Assembly: GCA_963920705.1 (NCBI GenBank)
Contig: OY987232.1
Coordinates: 5,707,200-5,771,199 of the forward strand
Origin: Odiellus spinosus
Lineage: Eukaryota > Arthropoda > Arachnida > Opiliones > Phalangiidae
Direction of reading: 5' to 3'
Length of the DNA stretch: 64,000 bases
Positions 20,262 through 31,000 of this stretch are shown here, piece after piece. The notes beneath the pieces are model-generated. The model worked only from the letters and a program-made list of their open reading frames with translations. It searched no databases and had not been told where the DNA came from. Every line of letters starts with the position of its first letter. Within the stretch, counting starts at the first letter, position 1. The translations under genes and the position numbers were made by a program.

Positions 20262-20420
20262 CTTTAGACAGGATAGCAGGAGTAATATTGGGAGAAATCC
20301 GCCTTTTTGAATTAAAATTTGTCTTCGTTTAGATGGAGTATTTTTCTTGGCCACGCGACGTATGGAATTGCAATGCATCTTTAGTCGCTTCTCGTCGTCT
20401 GAGAGAGAAACGTTACCCTG
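20262..20420 (-). pseudogene. Small basic-hydrophobic protein remnant (QKGGFL type)
   Basis: Minus-strand frame with LSDDEKRL, KKNTPSKRRQILIQKGGFLP and a hydrophobic LLLLSC end, running without a stop from about 20420 to 20245. Short proteins with a basic stretch followed by QKGGFL and a hydrophobic tail occur as accessory ORFs of Polinton/adintovirus-like elements; this assignment is from memory of the family and is tentative. It lies only about 25 bp upstream of, and on the same strand as, the recombinase-like gene. No ATG with good context seen. Confidence 0.4.
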
Positions 20421-20689
20421 CGATATACTGTATAAATAATATTAATGTAAACTACTGTATATTTTATAAATGTTACTTAAATAAATTTTGAAATTTAACA
20501 ATAAATGTATTTGAATAATTGGTTTTTCGGTCTAATGTCTCCCAATAATGTTTACCTCCCCTACATAACTTTTGAGTCTGTGAAGTTAAGCGAGGTCAGG
20601 TCACGTGGTCGTCAGGGAGGTTTCCCAACTGGTTTATAAATCATTTTGCCTGAAACGCAAAATTTATTTAGAACCATTGTCTTTTTCAT
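20421..20689. other. Intergenic; repeat with ACCTCCC/GGGAGGT arms
   Basis: 20556-20640 holds ACCTCCCC and GGGAGGTTTCCCAACT, related in inverted orientation to AGTTGGGAAACC at about 13190 and to the hairpin at 16096-16124. No gene. Confidence 0.5.
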
Positions 20690-20775
20690 GGTATTTTTTA
20701 TCGGAAAGTGAAAATTACATTCACTGGGTTTTTCTCTTCTTTAGCCCGTTAATTGACTATAATAATATATGAGTA
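20690..20775 (-). repeat. Dispersed repeat R1, copy 2 (inverted)
   Basis: Contains GAAAATTACATTCACTGGGT and GGTATTTTTTATCG, the reverse complement of R1 at 14573-14690. Confidence 0.65.
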
Positions 20776-21244
20776 ACCCAAAAAATTCAATCTAGACCCT
20801 ATATAGAAAGTTATTGGTTATCAATCTTTTTAGTAAATACGATTGGCTTGAGCGGAATTTGAATTTAATTAAACTGAAAAGAAGAAATATTTTCATTTTC
20901 ATTTCTTTTATAAAACTGAATAATGCGAAGAAGATAATAAGAATTCGAGAAGGCAGACTCGAATCTTGGATTTTTATACATATATTATCATTGCTTACGT
21001 TTAAAAATCTTAACGTTTCATTTGCCTGTTGTTAAGAATTAAAGAAGCAGGATTTTTCAATTACATTAAATCGGTTTGAACCGTCTCTCTTGTAACCTTT
21101 TACGTAAGGTTACGTTAGTTAATTTTTATTATTAAGATAGGGATGGCGGGGCAAATCGTGTCAAGCCGTCGACTAGGTTAGATAATTAAACGAACAAGGC
21201 CGTTCCTCCAACTTGTTAATTACTCGGGTTAACCCATTCGTCTT

Positions 21245-21340
21245 GTAATATTTTAGGTTAGGTTAATTTAGGTTATTTTGGGTTGGGTTAGGATGGGTTT
21301 GGTTGAGTTGAGTTAGGTTGGGATAGGTTAGGCTGGCGTA
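21245..21340 (+). repeat. Degenerate TTAGG-type stretch
   Basis: A run of GGTTAGGTTAA, TTAGGTTATTTTGGGTT and TTGAGTTAGGTTGGGATAGG-like blocks. TTAGG is the ancestral arthropod telomere repeat, so this may be interstitial telomere-like DNA, or just a G-rich microsatellite. Adjacent sequence (21170-21245) is an inverted copy of the ~90-bp repeat at 22280-22530. Confidence 0.5.
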
Positions 21341-21960
21341 AAGCGCATTAGTCGGACTCAGCGCCGTCAGCGGAGCACGACCATGAGTAGGGTACTGTAG
21401 GGATATATATCAGAGGGTGCCGTTCGGCGCATTGTCGTCGCTCAGGTAAGGATTTTATAATGTCGTCCATCTTTTTACGACGATTGCGCCCAAATATCTC
21501 GGCGGTTCCGCGGTGGGCTCTCGCCTTGTACATCCCGTTCGGGGCTAAGCAGGGGCTGCGCCGTCACGTTACTGGGAGGTACTGTCGTCGATCTGATGGA
21601 CTGAGGGAACCGTATGGTAGTGTTGTGCGGGTTGGGGTCGCCCAGTTGCTTCCCGTCTTCTGCTACCTTAGTTTTCACAAACGAATGCGGTCGCACTTGG
21701 CTCTACATAACCTTTTGACCCGTTCCCGGCGTGGTTTCACGTGCGTCACTCTTTTCCAAATGATGACGGCCGCACGGTTTGGGCGGGGGTTGTTGTGTGC
21801 TCCCCAGTACGGTGCCCCTCCTTAACAAACAAAAGCCTAAGCCGGCCCCCAGCCAGCGTAACCACCACAAGAGGAAAAAAATTCCCGCGCATCAAACAAA
21901 ATCGAAGATGGATAACCTACGAGAGCTAAAGCCTAGAGGAGCCAAGAGAAAATGAGCCTG
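21341..21960. other. GC-rich island, function unclear
   Basis: About 600 bp clearly richer in G+C than its neighbours. A TATA-like GGATATATAT lies at about 21400, a donor-like CAG/GTAAGG at about 21445, and a 121-codon frame at 21460-21825 (plus) whose composition (Arg-, Leu-rich, no motif) and the equally open minus strand argue against a protein. It could be the promoter/5' end of a gene or of a non-LTR element. Confidence 0.3.
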
Positions 21961-22149
21961 GGGTGATGCTTTCCATTTTGGGCGGTTGGCGGTGTGGACG
22001 AAGTTGAAAGACTGAAAGTAACTCTCCGATTCAACTCGCTACTTCACTACGTATAGTTTAGATAGAAAATGAGTTTAAACAAACAGAATAACTTAGAATA
22101 AGAAAATAAATGATGAATTTAAAAGCTCCATGAAATGAGGCTGATTCAG

Positions 22150-22246
22150 CCAAATGGCGTCATCGCCTCAGTGTTGGGGGCCCCCTTGACCCTCGGGGCC
22201 CCTAGGCGAGTGCCTAGTGTGCCTAGTTGGTAATCTGGCACTGATT
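22150..22246 (-). mobile_element. hAT-type terminal fragment
   Basis: Read on the minus strand the segment starts CAGTGCCAGATTACCAACTA and continues with repeated CTAGGCAC...GCCTAGGGGCCCC blocks. hAT ends typically begin CAG(T/G)G and carry such subterminal GGCCTAGGC-rich repeats. The opposite end and an 8-bp target duplication were not found, so this is a fragment. Confidence 0.4.
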
Positions 22247-22279
22247 ACATATTTAGAGGTATGTACTACTTCCAGGGAT

Positions 22280-22530
22280 AAACTAACTTTTCAAGATGGA
22301 CGGGGTAGCCCGAGGGATTAACTAGTTGGAGGAATGGGTTTAATAGAGGAATTAACTAACCTAACCTTACCTAAAATAATTCAAGAGCGACGGGTTAGCA
22401 CGAGCTAGGGATTAACTTGTTGAAGGGACAGGCTAGTTCGTGCGATTAACTTACCTAGCCAAACGGTAGCTACAAAGTTACAAGAGGGACGGGCGAGCCC
22501 GAGGGATTACATAATCTAATCCTAAATTTT
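22280..22530 (+). repeat. ~90-bp repeat family with CCTAACCTTACCTAAAATA
   Basis: Two to three degenerate units, each with GGACGGG(C/G)TAGCCCGAG, GATTAACTAGTTGGAGG-like and CTAACCTAACCTTACC blocks. Related units occur at 21170-21245 (inverted), 25940-26030, 31545-31675 and a fragment at 37243-37262. Confidence 0.65.
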
Positions 22531-22742
22531 ATAATATTGAATCGCATCGAAAAATAATGGGCATGGAAGGCGGAACAATCTATTTAAGAAGGAGAACATA
22601 ATTCAGGAGACCAGAAATATGTGGCCCTTTATTTAACGCGCTGACATCAGTTTCCGTTTCGACTATCCTATTTAACATTCTAAATCTTTATTTTACTTTT
22701 TAATATACTTGTGTTCTGCGATTTGGATGTGCCTATCCAGAC

Positions 22743-22822
22743 TAATAATTGTCCAACTACTTAATAGCAACATCATTAAGTAGTAGTAATGACGTTCCTA
22801 TTAAGTAGTTGGCCAATTATTA
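22743..22822. repeat. 80-bp near-perfect palindrome
   Basis: Arms start TAATAATTGTCCAACTACTT and end AAGTAGTTGGCCAATTATTA, with only a few mismatches and practically no spacer. Such a hairpin can be a minimal MITE or a recombination product. No target duplication identified. Confidence 0.75.
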
Positions 22823-23309
22823 AATATCTAAAACTCAAATAATATGGTGATTGAGAACGTTAAACTTTAAATTGAGTGTAAAAATGATCAATTATCTATG
22901 AAGTCCAACTCGAGTTATATTTACTCCCTAGACCTTTCATTGCGTAATGTTCTTACATAGGCATAATAGATTAAATTAGTTACATTTCTAAGTAATGCGA
23001 TATAATTTATATCGCCTAGCTTTATTCAAGAACTCTAAACCAAAGATCGCGAGAAAGAGGTTTATTATCACCGAAATATAGGTGCGAAACGATTGCCGAA
23101 ACAATCGAACGGGACACCATCGCTTAAGCAAGAGAGTTCACCACAATTTTAAAGGCTAACGTAAAGCACCCATTGTCGCAGTGCATCTACGAGTACTGAA
23201 TCTGTAAGTATCGCTTATATAGGCCGAGAAGCGATATCTATTTATTACAGTTGAAAAATATATTGATAAGAAAATCTTGCCTACTTTTTATTTACGTTGA
23301 ATTAGGGTG
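22823..23309. other. Intergenic, nothing recognised
   Basis: AT-rich sequence with no open frame of note and no repeat recognised. Confidence 0.5.
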
Positions 23310-23440
23310 AATTTAAAGGAATACCCTGATATAATATAATAGTCGAAACTAAACAGCTGAAGAGGGCTATCCTATTAAAAGAACCCAGCGAATGTAATTT
23401 TCAGTTACCCATAAAAAATACCTTTAAAAAAAGGTTATCT
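23310..23440 (+). repeat. Dispersed repeat R1, copy 3
   Basis: Shares TGATATAATATAATAGTC, AGCTGAAGAGGGCTA and CGAATGTAATTTTCAGTTA with the copy at 14573-14690. Directly followed by the foldback element. Confidence 0.7.
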
Positions 23441-23448
23441 ATTGTTTA

Positions 23449-24540
23449 ATTATACAAAAACGTTGTTTTGCTTCGCACTTCAAAAAAGTGCATTTATAGG
23501 TAAGAATTTCAAACCCGTGAAGGGACAGAAATTATAAATTCACAGTGAAAGAAATATGAAAGTCACAGTCTAAGAAATCATAAATCTATAATTATTATAC
23601 AAAAACGTTGTTTTGCTTCGCACTTCAAAAAAGTGCATTTAAAGGTAAGAATTTCAAACCCGTGAAGGGACAGAAATTATAAATTCACAGTGAAAGAAAT
23701 ATGAAAGTCACAGTCTAAGAAATCATAAAGCTATAATTATAAAAATTAATATGAATAAAAAATTTACAAAAAAATGACGTATAAATTCGGCCTATCGAAA
23801 CTTTTACTTATGTAGATTTAATGATTAGAAACTTTATAAAGAGGCGAATGTTTCCTTTTACTAACTGAAAACTGCAACCATCGCCATTCGATATCACCAC
23901 TCTAGAGTCTAAGAGAAGGGAAAAAGTAAGAGTCAACTAAACTTTAGTAGCTGTCAGATGACGATAACACGCGAGTAAAGGTTTGTTAGTGTATTCCCCG
24001 TGGTGAAACATGTTTAAAAATCAAAAGTCTCATCTAAACAGCAACCCCTCTTAAGATAATATAATTCTCCACCCTAACAACTAAACATTTTAAAAACCCG
24101 GGCAGGAACTATTTGGTATTATGCTATTCTACCTTTCCACGCATAGATGGCTTTTAGTTACCCTTACCAAGAGTGAATTCTACAACAGAATGATTTCTGC
24201 ATAATTAAAAGTTTCGATAGGCCGAATTTATACGTCATTTTTTTGTAAATTTTTTATTCATATTAATTATTATAATTATAGCTTTATGATTTCTTAGACT
24301 GTGACTTTCATATTTCTTTCACTGTGAATTTATAATTTCTGTCCCTTCACGGGTTTGAAATTCTTACCTTTAAATGCACTTTTTTGAAGTGCGAAGCAAA
24401 ACAACGTTTTTGTATAATAATTATAGATTTATGATTTCTTAGACTGTGACTTTCATATTTCTGTCCCTTCACGGGTTTGAAATTCTTACCTATAAATGCA
24501 CTTTTTTGAAGTGCGAAGCAAAACAACGTTTTTGTATAAT
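23449..24540. mobile_element. 1.1-kb foldback element with ~340-bp inverted repeats
   Basis: Begins ATTATACAAAAACGTTG and ends with the reverse complement. Each arm contains a tandem duplication of a ~140-bp block with TTTTGCTTCGCACTTC, AAACCCGTGAAGGGACAG and CACAGTCTAAGAAATCATAA. Left arm about 23449-23808, right arm about 24206-24540; the unique centre (about 400 bp) is non-coding. Duplicated subterminal repeats plus very long inverted arms fit a foldback-type non-autonomous DNA element. Relatives lie at 36542-37048 and 49205-49744. Confidence 0.85.
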
Positions 24541-26614
24541 TTGTGTTTGCTTTTGGAAAAATTAAACACTTGTAAATCAATTAACCCATTTTTTTATTTA
24601 GTGGTAGGATTTAAAATTGCAAATTTACAAGTTTAAATTGAAATGATTTAATATATATGATTATTTTATATTGTACAAACTTTATAATCGGTTATTGTTG
24701 TTCTACATTATGGGGCCCTATAACTGTGGTTTAAGATTAAATATCCTATGGTGCACGCAACATCTTTTTTAATCTCGATCGCAGCACGTTATTCGATCTT
24801 TTTAAAAGTAAATTGATTAAGTTCTTGTTTTTGCCATATTCAAAAATATTCCCTCGAGCTCCCGCAGAACGAACACGTCAATACTCTCAGCATAAAACTA
24901 TAGTTCTTAAATTTCATTTACACAGTTTAATTCAGAAGTGCTTTCGATTTAGATGAATATTAACATCGCTTAAGCCGTTGTTTTCATTTTGATGGTTTAT
25001 ACCGTTTAATTTTCATTTTTCACTTAGATTTAAAATGAAACCATTCAGTTTATTTGCCGGTTAATGAAAATTATTAACAACACTTAATAAATACTGGTCT
25101 GCCATGGTGCACCTCATGGGCTATTAGATTAATAGTTTTGACCTAATTAATTGGTACCCTTTTAAAATAGCTTTGAACTCACTCGTTTTCCTGTGAGGAC
25201 GCGTTACACGACGCGCACAAAAAATGGTGGACGGACGCGCACAATTAAAGATTGAAATGTATACAGAATACTGGTCGCTGACGTCTCGTCATCGCGTGAT
25301 TTCGAATCATCTGATTGCCCGGTTTGATTTTATTTTGTACATGGCGATCAAGCCTTTTTCTTACTCCGTAGATTAAAACTCAATTTAAAAATTATGACCT
25401 CTCGCTTTTAAGTCTCCAGTCCAACCTCAGGATACAGTAAGTAGGAAAATATACAATTGGTACCATGTCGCGGCATACGCGGGCATGGCAACTAAAAGGG
25501 ATTTAAAGTTTTCTTAAAATTGAGTACACATGGGACCGATTTATAAAAAAAGGAAGTCCATGTGCAAGAAAAACCATTACAACTCTAACCTCCGACCTCG
25601 CGCTAGCTAGATACGCGTATCCGAAGACCTAAAAGAAAAAACACCCTACGACTGTAATTGTTCTGGGGGGGGGAGTCTCTGCCGTTTACTAATAAAAGTA
25701 TTTACGAATTAAAGGGTAGGAGTCAAAGATTTTAAAGGTTATTTAAGAAAATATAAATAAAGTCCGAATTTGCCGTTACATATAATATGATGACTCTTTC
25801 TTTGTTTCCATCCACTACGCTTAGTTAGAATAAGAACGACGAAAGCGGCACCTCGTAACAAATCCGCGCATAACGAAGTTATACCTCAATCTCGCAATGG
25901 GTCTGGAAGATTCGCTTCAATTCCGAACTCGTCAATTATAAGAGAGAAGGGTGATACCAAGGGATTACTAGCTAAAGGGATATTGGCTAATTCGAGTGAT
26001 AAAATATACTAGACTGACGTGACCTTACTAGCGTTGTTTTAATCTGCTAACTTAAAGATAACGAAAAGTGATTACCATGAACATCCACTAAGATACTAAA
26101 ATATCTACTCGAGAATTAACGAGACGATCGAGACCAGAATAAACATTAAACTTTATTATTACAAGTATAATTCTCATAAATTCAAAGAGCCCTGCAAAAA
26201 AAAGCAAACGAAGTCGTAAAAACAACATCGCGTTAAAGAACATATTTGCAAAAAACTATGCCAAGTCCTCCGCACTGTTCCTAAAGAAACGTAAGTCTTC
26301 CTTTACTCTGCTGTCCAAGAGATGTACAGGATGATGGCCCCAGGCATCTATCCACTACTTGTCCTCTACTTGGCCTATCCTAATCCTTGAAGGCTAGGAC
26401 ATTATAGGCGTCACCACGGAACTTCCACCTCTGCAGCAGGCTAAAGACGTAAACCTTTTTTTTACACGATGTTGAACGCATGAATGACAGAGAGAGAATG
26501 TGTTCTATCCATAGGCGCAAATGACTTTTATCTCTCGAAAAAATACGTCGACGTCCCTTAAAAAACGGATTTGGCCTACTGGCGATAGGCCAACTGAAAA
26601 ACGTATTTACATCC
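24541..26614. other. Intergenic
   Basis: Two kilobases of AT-rich sequence without recognisable genes. A poly-G run lies at about 25665-25672. 25940-26030 holds a degraded unit of the ~90-bp repeat family. The final part borders the Gypsy element, whose target duplication CATCC is at 26610-26614. Confidence 0.5.
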
Positions 26615-26850
26615 TGTTGTATTGTTTGTGGGTTGTTTAAAAGTTAACCGACATTGACATACTAAAAGGTAATTTATTACTTTACATTAAAAGTCGTAGA
26701 TACATATTACACGGTTGACGGCATTACTAGTTGTGGCGCAATATCAATAGATCCGTTTATATACATTCTGTTTTGGTCTACTTCGTTATCTAATATTTAT
26801 TTTGGACTCATGTAAAAAACTAACTATTCACTTTTTTTACATATACAACA
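26615..26850 (-). repeat. Gypsy 3' LTR
   Basis: 236 bp, TG...CA type ends (TGTTGTATATG on the element strand). Same sequence as 31165-31400. Confidence 0.95.
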
Positions 26851-26863
26851 ATATTCCCTTTTT

Positions 26864-28006
26864 TTAAAGACCTAGTCTATCAGGTGGTTTGATTTTTCTA
26901 TTGGATGTTCTTCTGATCGGAGCGATGTGATTATCCTTGGAAATTGTCTCTTTAGGTTTGTTCGCGTTGTCCGGTTGTAATGATGGTGTTGCTGTCGGAA
27001 TGTCCGCCTCAGGAACAGTGGTATTATTCGATTTGGGTATCTGAACCAGTTCCCGTGTTCCTTCGTTTCTGGATTGGTTTTCCTGATTGTCATTCGCCCC
27101 TACTGGTTGTGTATCTGTAAATTCTGTAAATTCGTAAGGAGTATTATTAAGTCTGGGTTCGCTGATTTCAGCAAGATCTGTCCAGTTGTAGTTTTCCTTG
27201 GCGTTTGGTCTTAGTTGGTTTACGTGCTTGCGCAAGATTCCATTTGCAGTATCTACTTTGTACATCATGCTGCCTAGTTGTTCTGTGATTAATCCCGAGA
27301 TCCATTTCTGGTTTCTTGCTGTACTGTGTACTCTAGCGTGTACCATGTCTCCAACTTTGAAAGATCGATAGTTTGAAGTTGATTCTTTGCGATTGTCTTG
27401 TTTAATTACGTGTTTCGGGTGAAATAAGTCTAATCTGGTAACAATATCCCTTCCGAAAAGTAAATATGATGGTGATTTTCCAGATTTTAGGGGAGTGCGT
27501 CTGTAGTTCATTAGAATTCTGGCCAAACGTTGTTCCATGGTTCCCTTTTTATAAGTATCGAAACCGTAGTTGAGCATATTGATTTCTTCCGGCGTTTGTC
27601 CAGTAATCTTTTTAAACGTAGTTTTAATAATGCGTACGCTTCGCTCCGCTTGACCGTTTGAAGCTGGGTGGTATGGCGCGATGGTGAGATGTTTAATTCC
27701 ATTAATGGATGTGAATATTTTAAAATCTTCACTAGTAAACGACGTAGCGTTATCAGATATTAATGTCTTCATTATGCCATATCTAGCGATGTGGTCTCTA
27801 AGTGCGGTAATTGAAGCTTCGGATGACGTAGAGTTCCTGATATAAATTTCAATCCACTTGGTGTGAGCATCGACAATTATCAGCAGGTATTTCCTTCTAA
27901 TGGACCGGCGTAATCGATGTGAACCCTCTCCCATGGCATAGAAGTGGTTGGCCATTGATTGTAGACTCGTGGTGGTAGTGATGCGTTTTCGTTGCACGTC
28001 TTGCAA
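26864..28006 (-). CDS. Gypsy integrase core and C-terminal part (after frameshift)
   Basis: Overlaps the end of the larger ORF in another frame. The integrase continues with LLIIVDAHTKWIEIY, SDNATSFTSEDF (second catalytic Asp, about 27750), and ASNGQAERSVRIIK (catalytic Glu, about 27640), then a C-terminal SH3-like region with FKVGDMVHARVHSTARNQKW and VDTANGILRKHVNQLRPN. The tail is rich in Asn/Pro/Thr. The first ~35 codons from the ATG at 28006 are out-of-frame sequence, not authentic protein; the true frame joins near 27900. The frameshift separates the first catalytic Asp from the other two, so this copy should not make a working integrase unless translation shifts. Confidence 0.85.
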   Translation of the reverse strand: MQDVQRKRITTTTSLQSMANHFYAMGEGSHRLRRSIRRKYLLIIVDAHTKWIEIYIRNSTSSEASITALRDHIARYGIMKTLISDNATSFTSEDFKIFTSINGIKHLTIAPYHPASNGQAERSVRIIKTTFKKITGQTPEEINMLNYGFDTYKKGTMEQRLARILMNYRRTPLKSGKSPSYLLFGRDIVTRLDLFHPKHVIKQDNRKESTSNYRSFKVGDMVHARVHSTARNQKWISGLITEQLGSMMYKVDTANGILRKHVNQLRPNAKENYNWTDLAEISEPRLNNTPYEFTEFTDTQPVGANDNQENQSRNEGTRELVQIPKSNNTTVPEADIPTATPSLQPDNANKPKETISKDNHIAPIRRTSNRKIKPPDRLGL

Positions 28007-31000
28007 TTTCGTGCCATTACTTCTATGTCGTGGTCAATTTTTGGCCACCATACTATTGTGCGGGCTTTGTTCTTCATGCGAACAATACCATCGTGTGTAG
28101 TATGCAATTCTTGAAGAATGGTTGCTTGCAAAATCTTCGGAACCAAAACTCTTGATCCGGTTAGGATCATGTCGTGTAAGGTAGATAGTTCATCTCTCTT
28201 GTTGAAAAACGGTCGAATTTCCGGTTTGATGTTATTTTTAGTAGGCCATCCAGATTGCATATATCTAATGACTTCCTGTAGGATTTGGTCTTGTGAAGTT
28301 GCTTCTACCATTTGAACAGTAGTTATAGGTTGATTATCCAGCAAGTTGAGTAATAAGACGTATTCTTGAGGTTGTGCCGGGAGGAAATCTTCAGTCGGTA
28401 ATGGAAGGCGACTGATTGCATCTGCGTTTGAATTCAGGGTCCCTTTTTTATACACTATTTTGTAATTGTGGGATGATAAAAGCAGTGACCACCTTTGTAG
28501 TCTTGCAGCGGCCATTGGTGATATAGGTTTCTTCTCTGACAAGATAGATACCAAAGGTTGGTGGTCCGTCAGCAATGTGAAAGTTCTTCCTAGTAGGTAG
28601 TCCCTGAATTTGGATACTCCATATACCAACGCTAATGCTTCTTTTTCAATCTGGGGATACTTTTTTTCGGCTGGCGCTAAGGTTCTTGATGCGAATGCGA
28701 TTGGTTTTTCCTCGCCATCAATGATGTGAGAAATTACTGCGCCGATTCCCACTGGTGAAGCGTCACAAGCAAGAAGGACTTCTTTAGTTGTGTCGAAATG
28801 TGCAAGCACGTTTGAATTTTTTAGGGTCAATTTCGCTGATTGTAGGACTTGTTCTTGGTGTTTTTCCCATGTCCAGGGAACTGACGTTTTGAGAAGTTCG
28901 TATAACGGTGCCAGTAGTGTCGAGTTGTTGGGAATAAATTTGGAATAATAATTAAATAGTCCCAAGAATGACCGTAATTCATCAACGTTCTTTGGTGATG
29001 GTGCATCCATTATAGCTTTAATTTTTGCAGCTTGTGGGTGTAATCCGTATTGGTCAAGTCTGTAACCCAGAAAATCCAAAGCGGGTACCAAGAATAGGCA
29101 TTTGTCTCTTCGCAAGCGTAAACCGGCATCTTCGAGAGTCGTCAAGACTTCGTCAATTCTTTTCAGGCAATCTTCATCATTTTTCCCGCCGATGAGAGTG
29201 TCGTCTTGGAAAGGGCATACGCCGTCATGTTTCGATAGCAGGACTTCCATATGCTTTTGAAAGATGGCCGATGCCGATGAGACTCCAAATGGTAAACGAT
29301 TGTAGGCGTAAAGTCCTTTCTGCGTGTTGATGACAACCAACTTTTTTGACTCGTCATCAAGTTTTAACTGATTATATGCATCACGCATATCGAGCCTTGC
29401 GAAGATGGTACATCCTGCCATTTTGCTGAATATGTCCTCTGCCTTCGGTAAGGGGTAAATCTCTGTGTCGATCATTAGATTCGCCGTGATCTTGTAATCT
29501 CCGCAAATCCTGACTCCTTTATTTGGTTTCAGTACTGGTACTATTGGTGTGGCAAAGTTGGAATGCGGTATTGATTCGATTATTCCGAGCTTTTCCAGCC
29601 TGTCCAGTTCATCGTTGACTTTATCTCTTAATGCATATGGTACGCTCCTGGCTTTGTAAAATTTTGGTATTATCCCTGGTTTGGTATATAAGTGTACCTT
29701 GACGTCTTTGAGGCATCCCATGGTATCCGAAAAGAGCTTCTGGTGTTTATCGAGAATGGCCATTATTTGGGTGTTTCTGTTTACGTAATTGACGTGTGGA
29801 TCTGCGAATGCTGGGTCGGTGATTCGTAAAGGTGAATATATCCATGCCCGTCCGCAAATAGTTGGTCTGTTTTCGCCGGATACTAGTAGTGGTAACGTTG
29901 CTTTCCTTCCAGAAATTTTTACTTCCACGGTCAGGTGTCCAAAAATTGTGACTTCGTCTCCGTTGTAAGCGATTAGTTTCGTTTGTGTATAGGGTTCAAG
30001 TTTTCCTGTTCCAGGCAACGTCTTGAAGATGTCTATAGGCATGATGGAGTATGCTGATCCGGTGTCGTACTCCATAGCTGTTAGTTTCCCATTGATTTCG
30101 CAGGATATGATGGTTGGTTTCGGAGGGTTTTGCAGTTGGGACGTAGTTTCGTTAACGTTCAAGTGGAATACCTCGTAGCCATAATGATCATCGGACAAGT
30201 CTTGATGTTGTATCGATGGTTCGTGTGTATCTTCTGATGCTACCATTATCTGATGCGTCGTTTGTCGCTGTTGTTTTGATTTTGCTTTGTCGACTAAACA
30301 TGCTCTGGTTATGTGACCTTTCTTGCCGCATTTAAAACAAGTAGCGTTGATAAATGGACAACTTGCAGGTAGATGATTGATCTCCTTACAACGAATGCAT
30401 GGGCGTTGATTTGTCTGACCAGAGTTGTTGGTGAACTGATGAGTCGTGGACGATTGTCCATGCGGTCGCGATGTCTTTGCTCGTGGTCCCTTTTTGGTGT
30501 GGTAAATAGCGTTGACTATATTTGAACTTGCGCCATTGGAGCTGAGTTTCATTTCTTTGGAGTTGCGAGCCGCTGTTTCCATTGTGAGAGCCATTGTCGT
30601 TGCTGATTCCAGAGTGACGTCTTTGATGGTGATTAGACGATCGTAGATTTGTTGGTTGTTGATTCCAAATATTAAACGATCGCGTATCATCGACTCCAAG
30701 TCCTTGAATTTGCAAAATTCACTCATCTTGCGCAGCTCGGAAATATAACCAGCTATTGATTCTCCAGAATGACGTGACCTGTTGTAAAACTTTTCTCGCT
30801 CGGCAATTTCCAGAGGAATAGGATTGTAAAACTTGGAAAGTGTGGCGACTATCGTCTGGTACGTTGATGCTGATGGTTTGATTGGATTGAGAATATTGCG
30901 CAGGGTTGTATATACCGTGGATCCCATACAGGTGAGAAGGTGTGCTCTTTTTTGAGTGTCATCCGTAATATCCATCGTTTCGAAAAATAATTCTAGCCGT

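Noticed and set aside
21460..21825. 121-codon plus-strand frame in the GC-rich island
   Set aside because: The opposite strand is equally open, composition is GC-driven and no motif is visible.
27880..28006. Start of the second Gypsy ORF at ATG 28006 as a real initiation site
   Set aside because: The first ~35 codons are out-of-frame integrase sequence; the true protein is one gag-pol frame broken near 27900.
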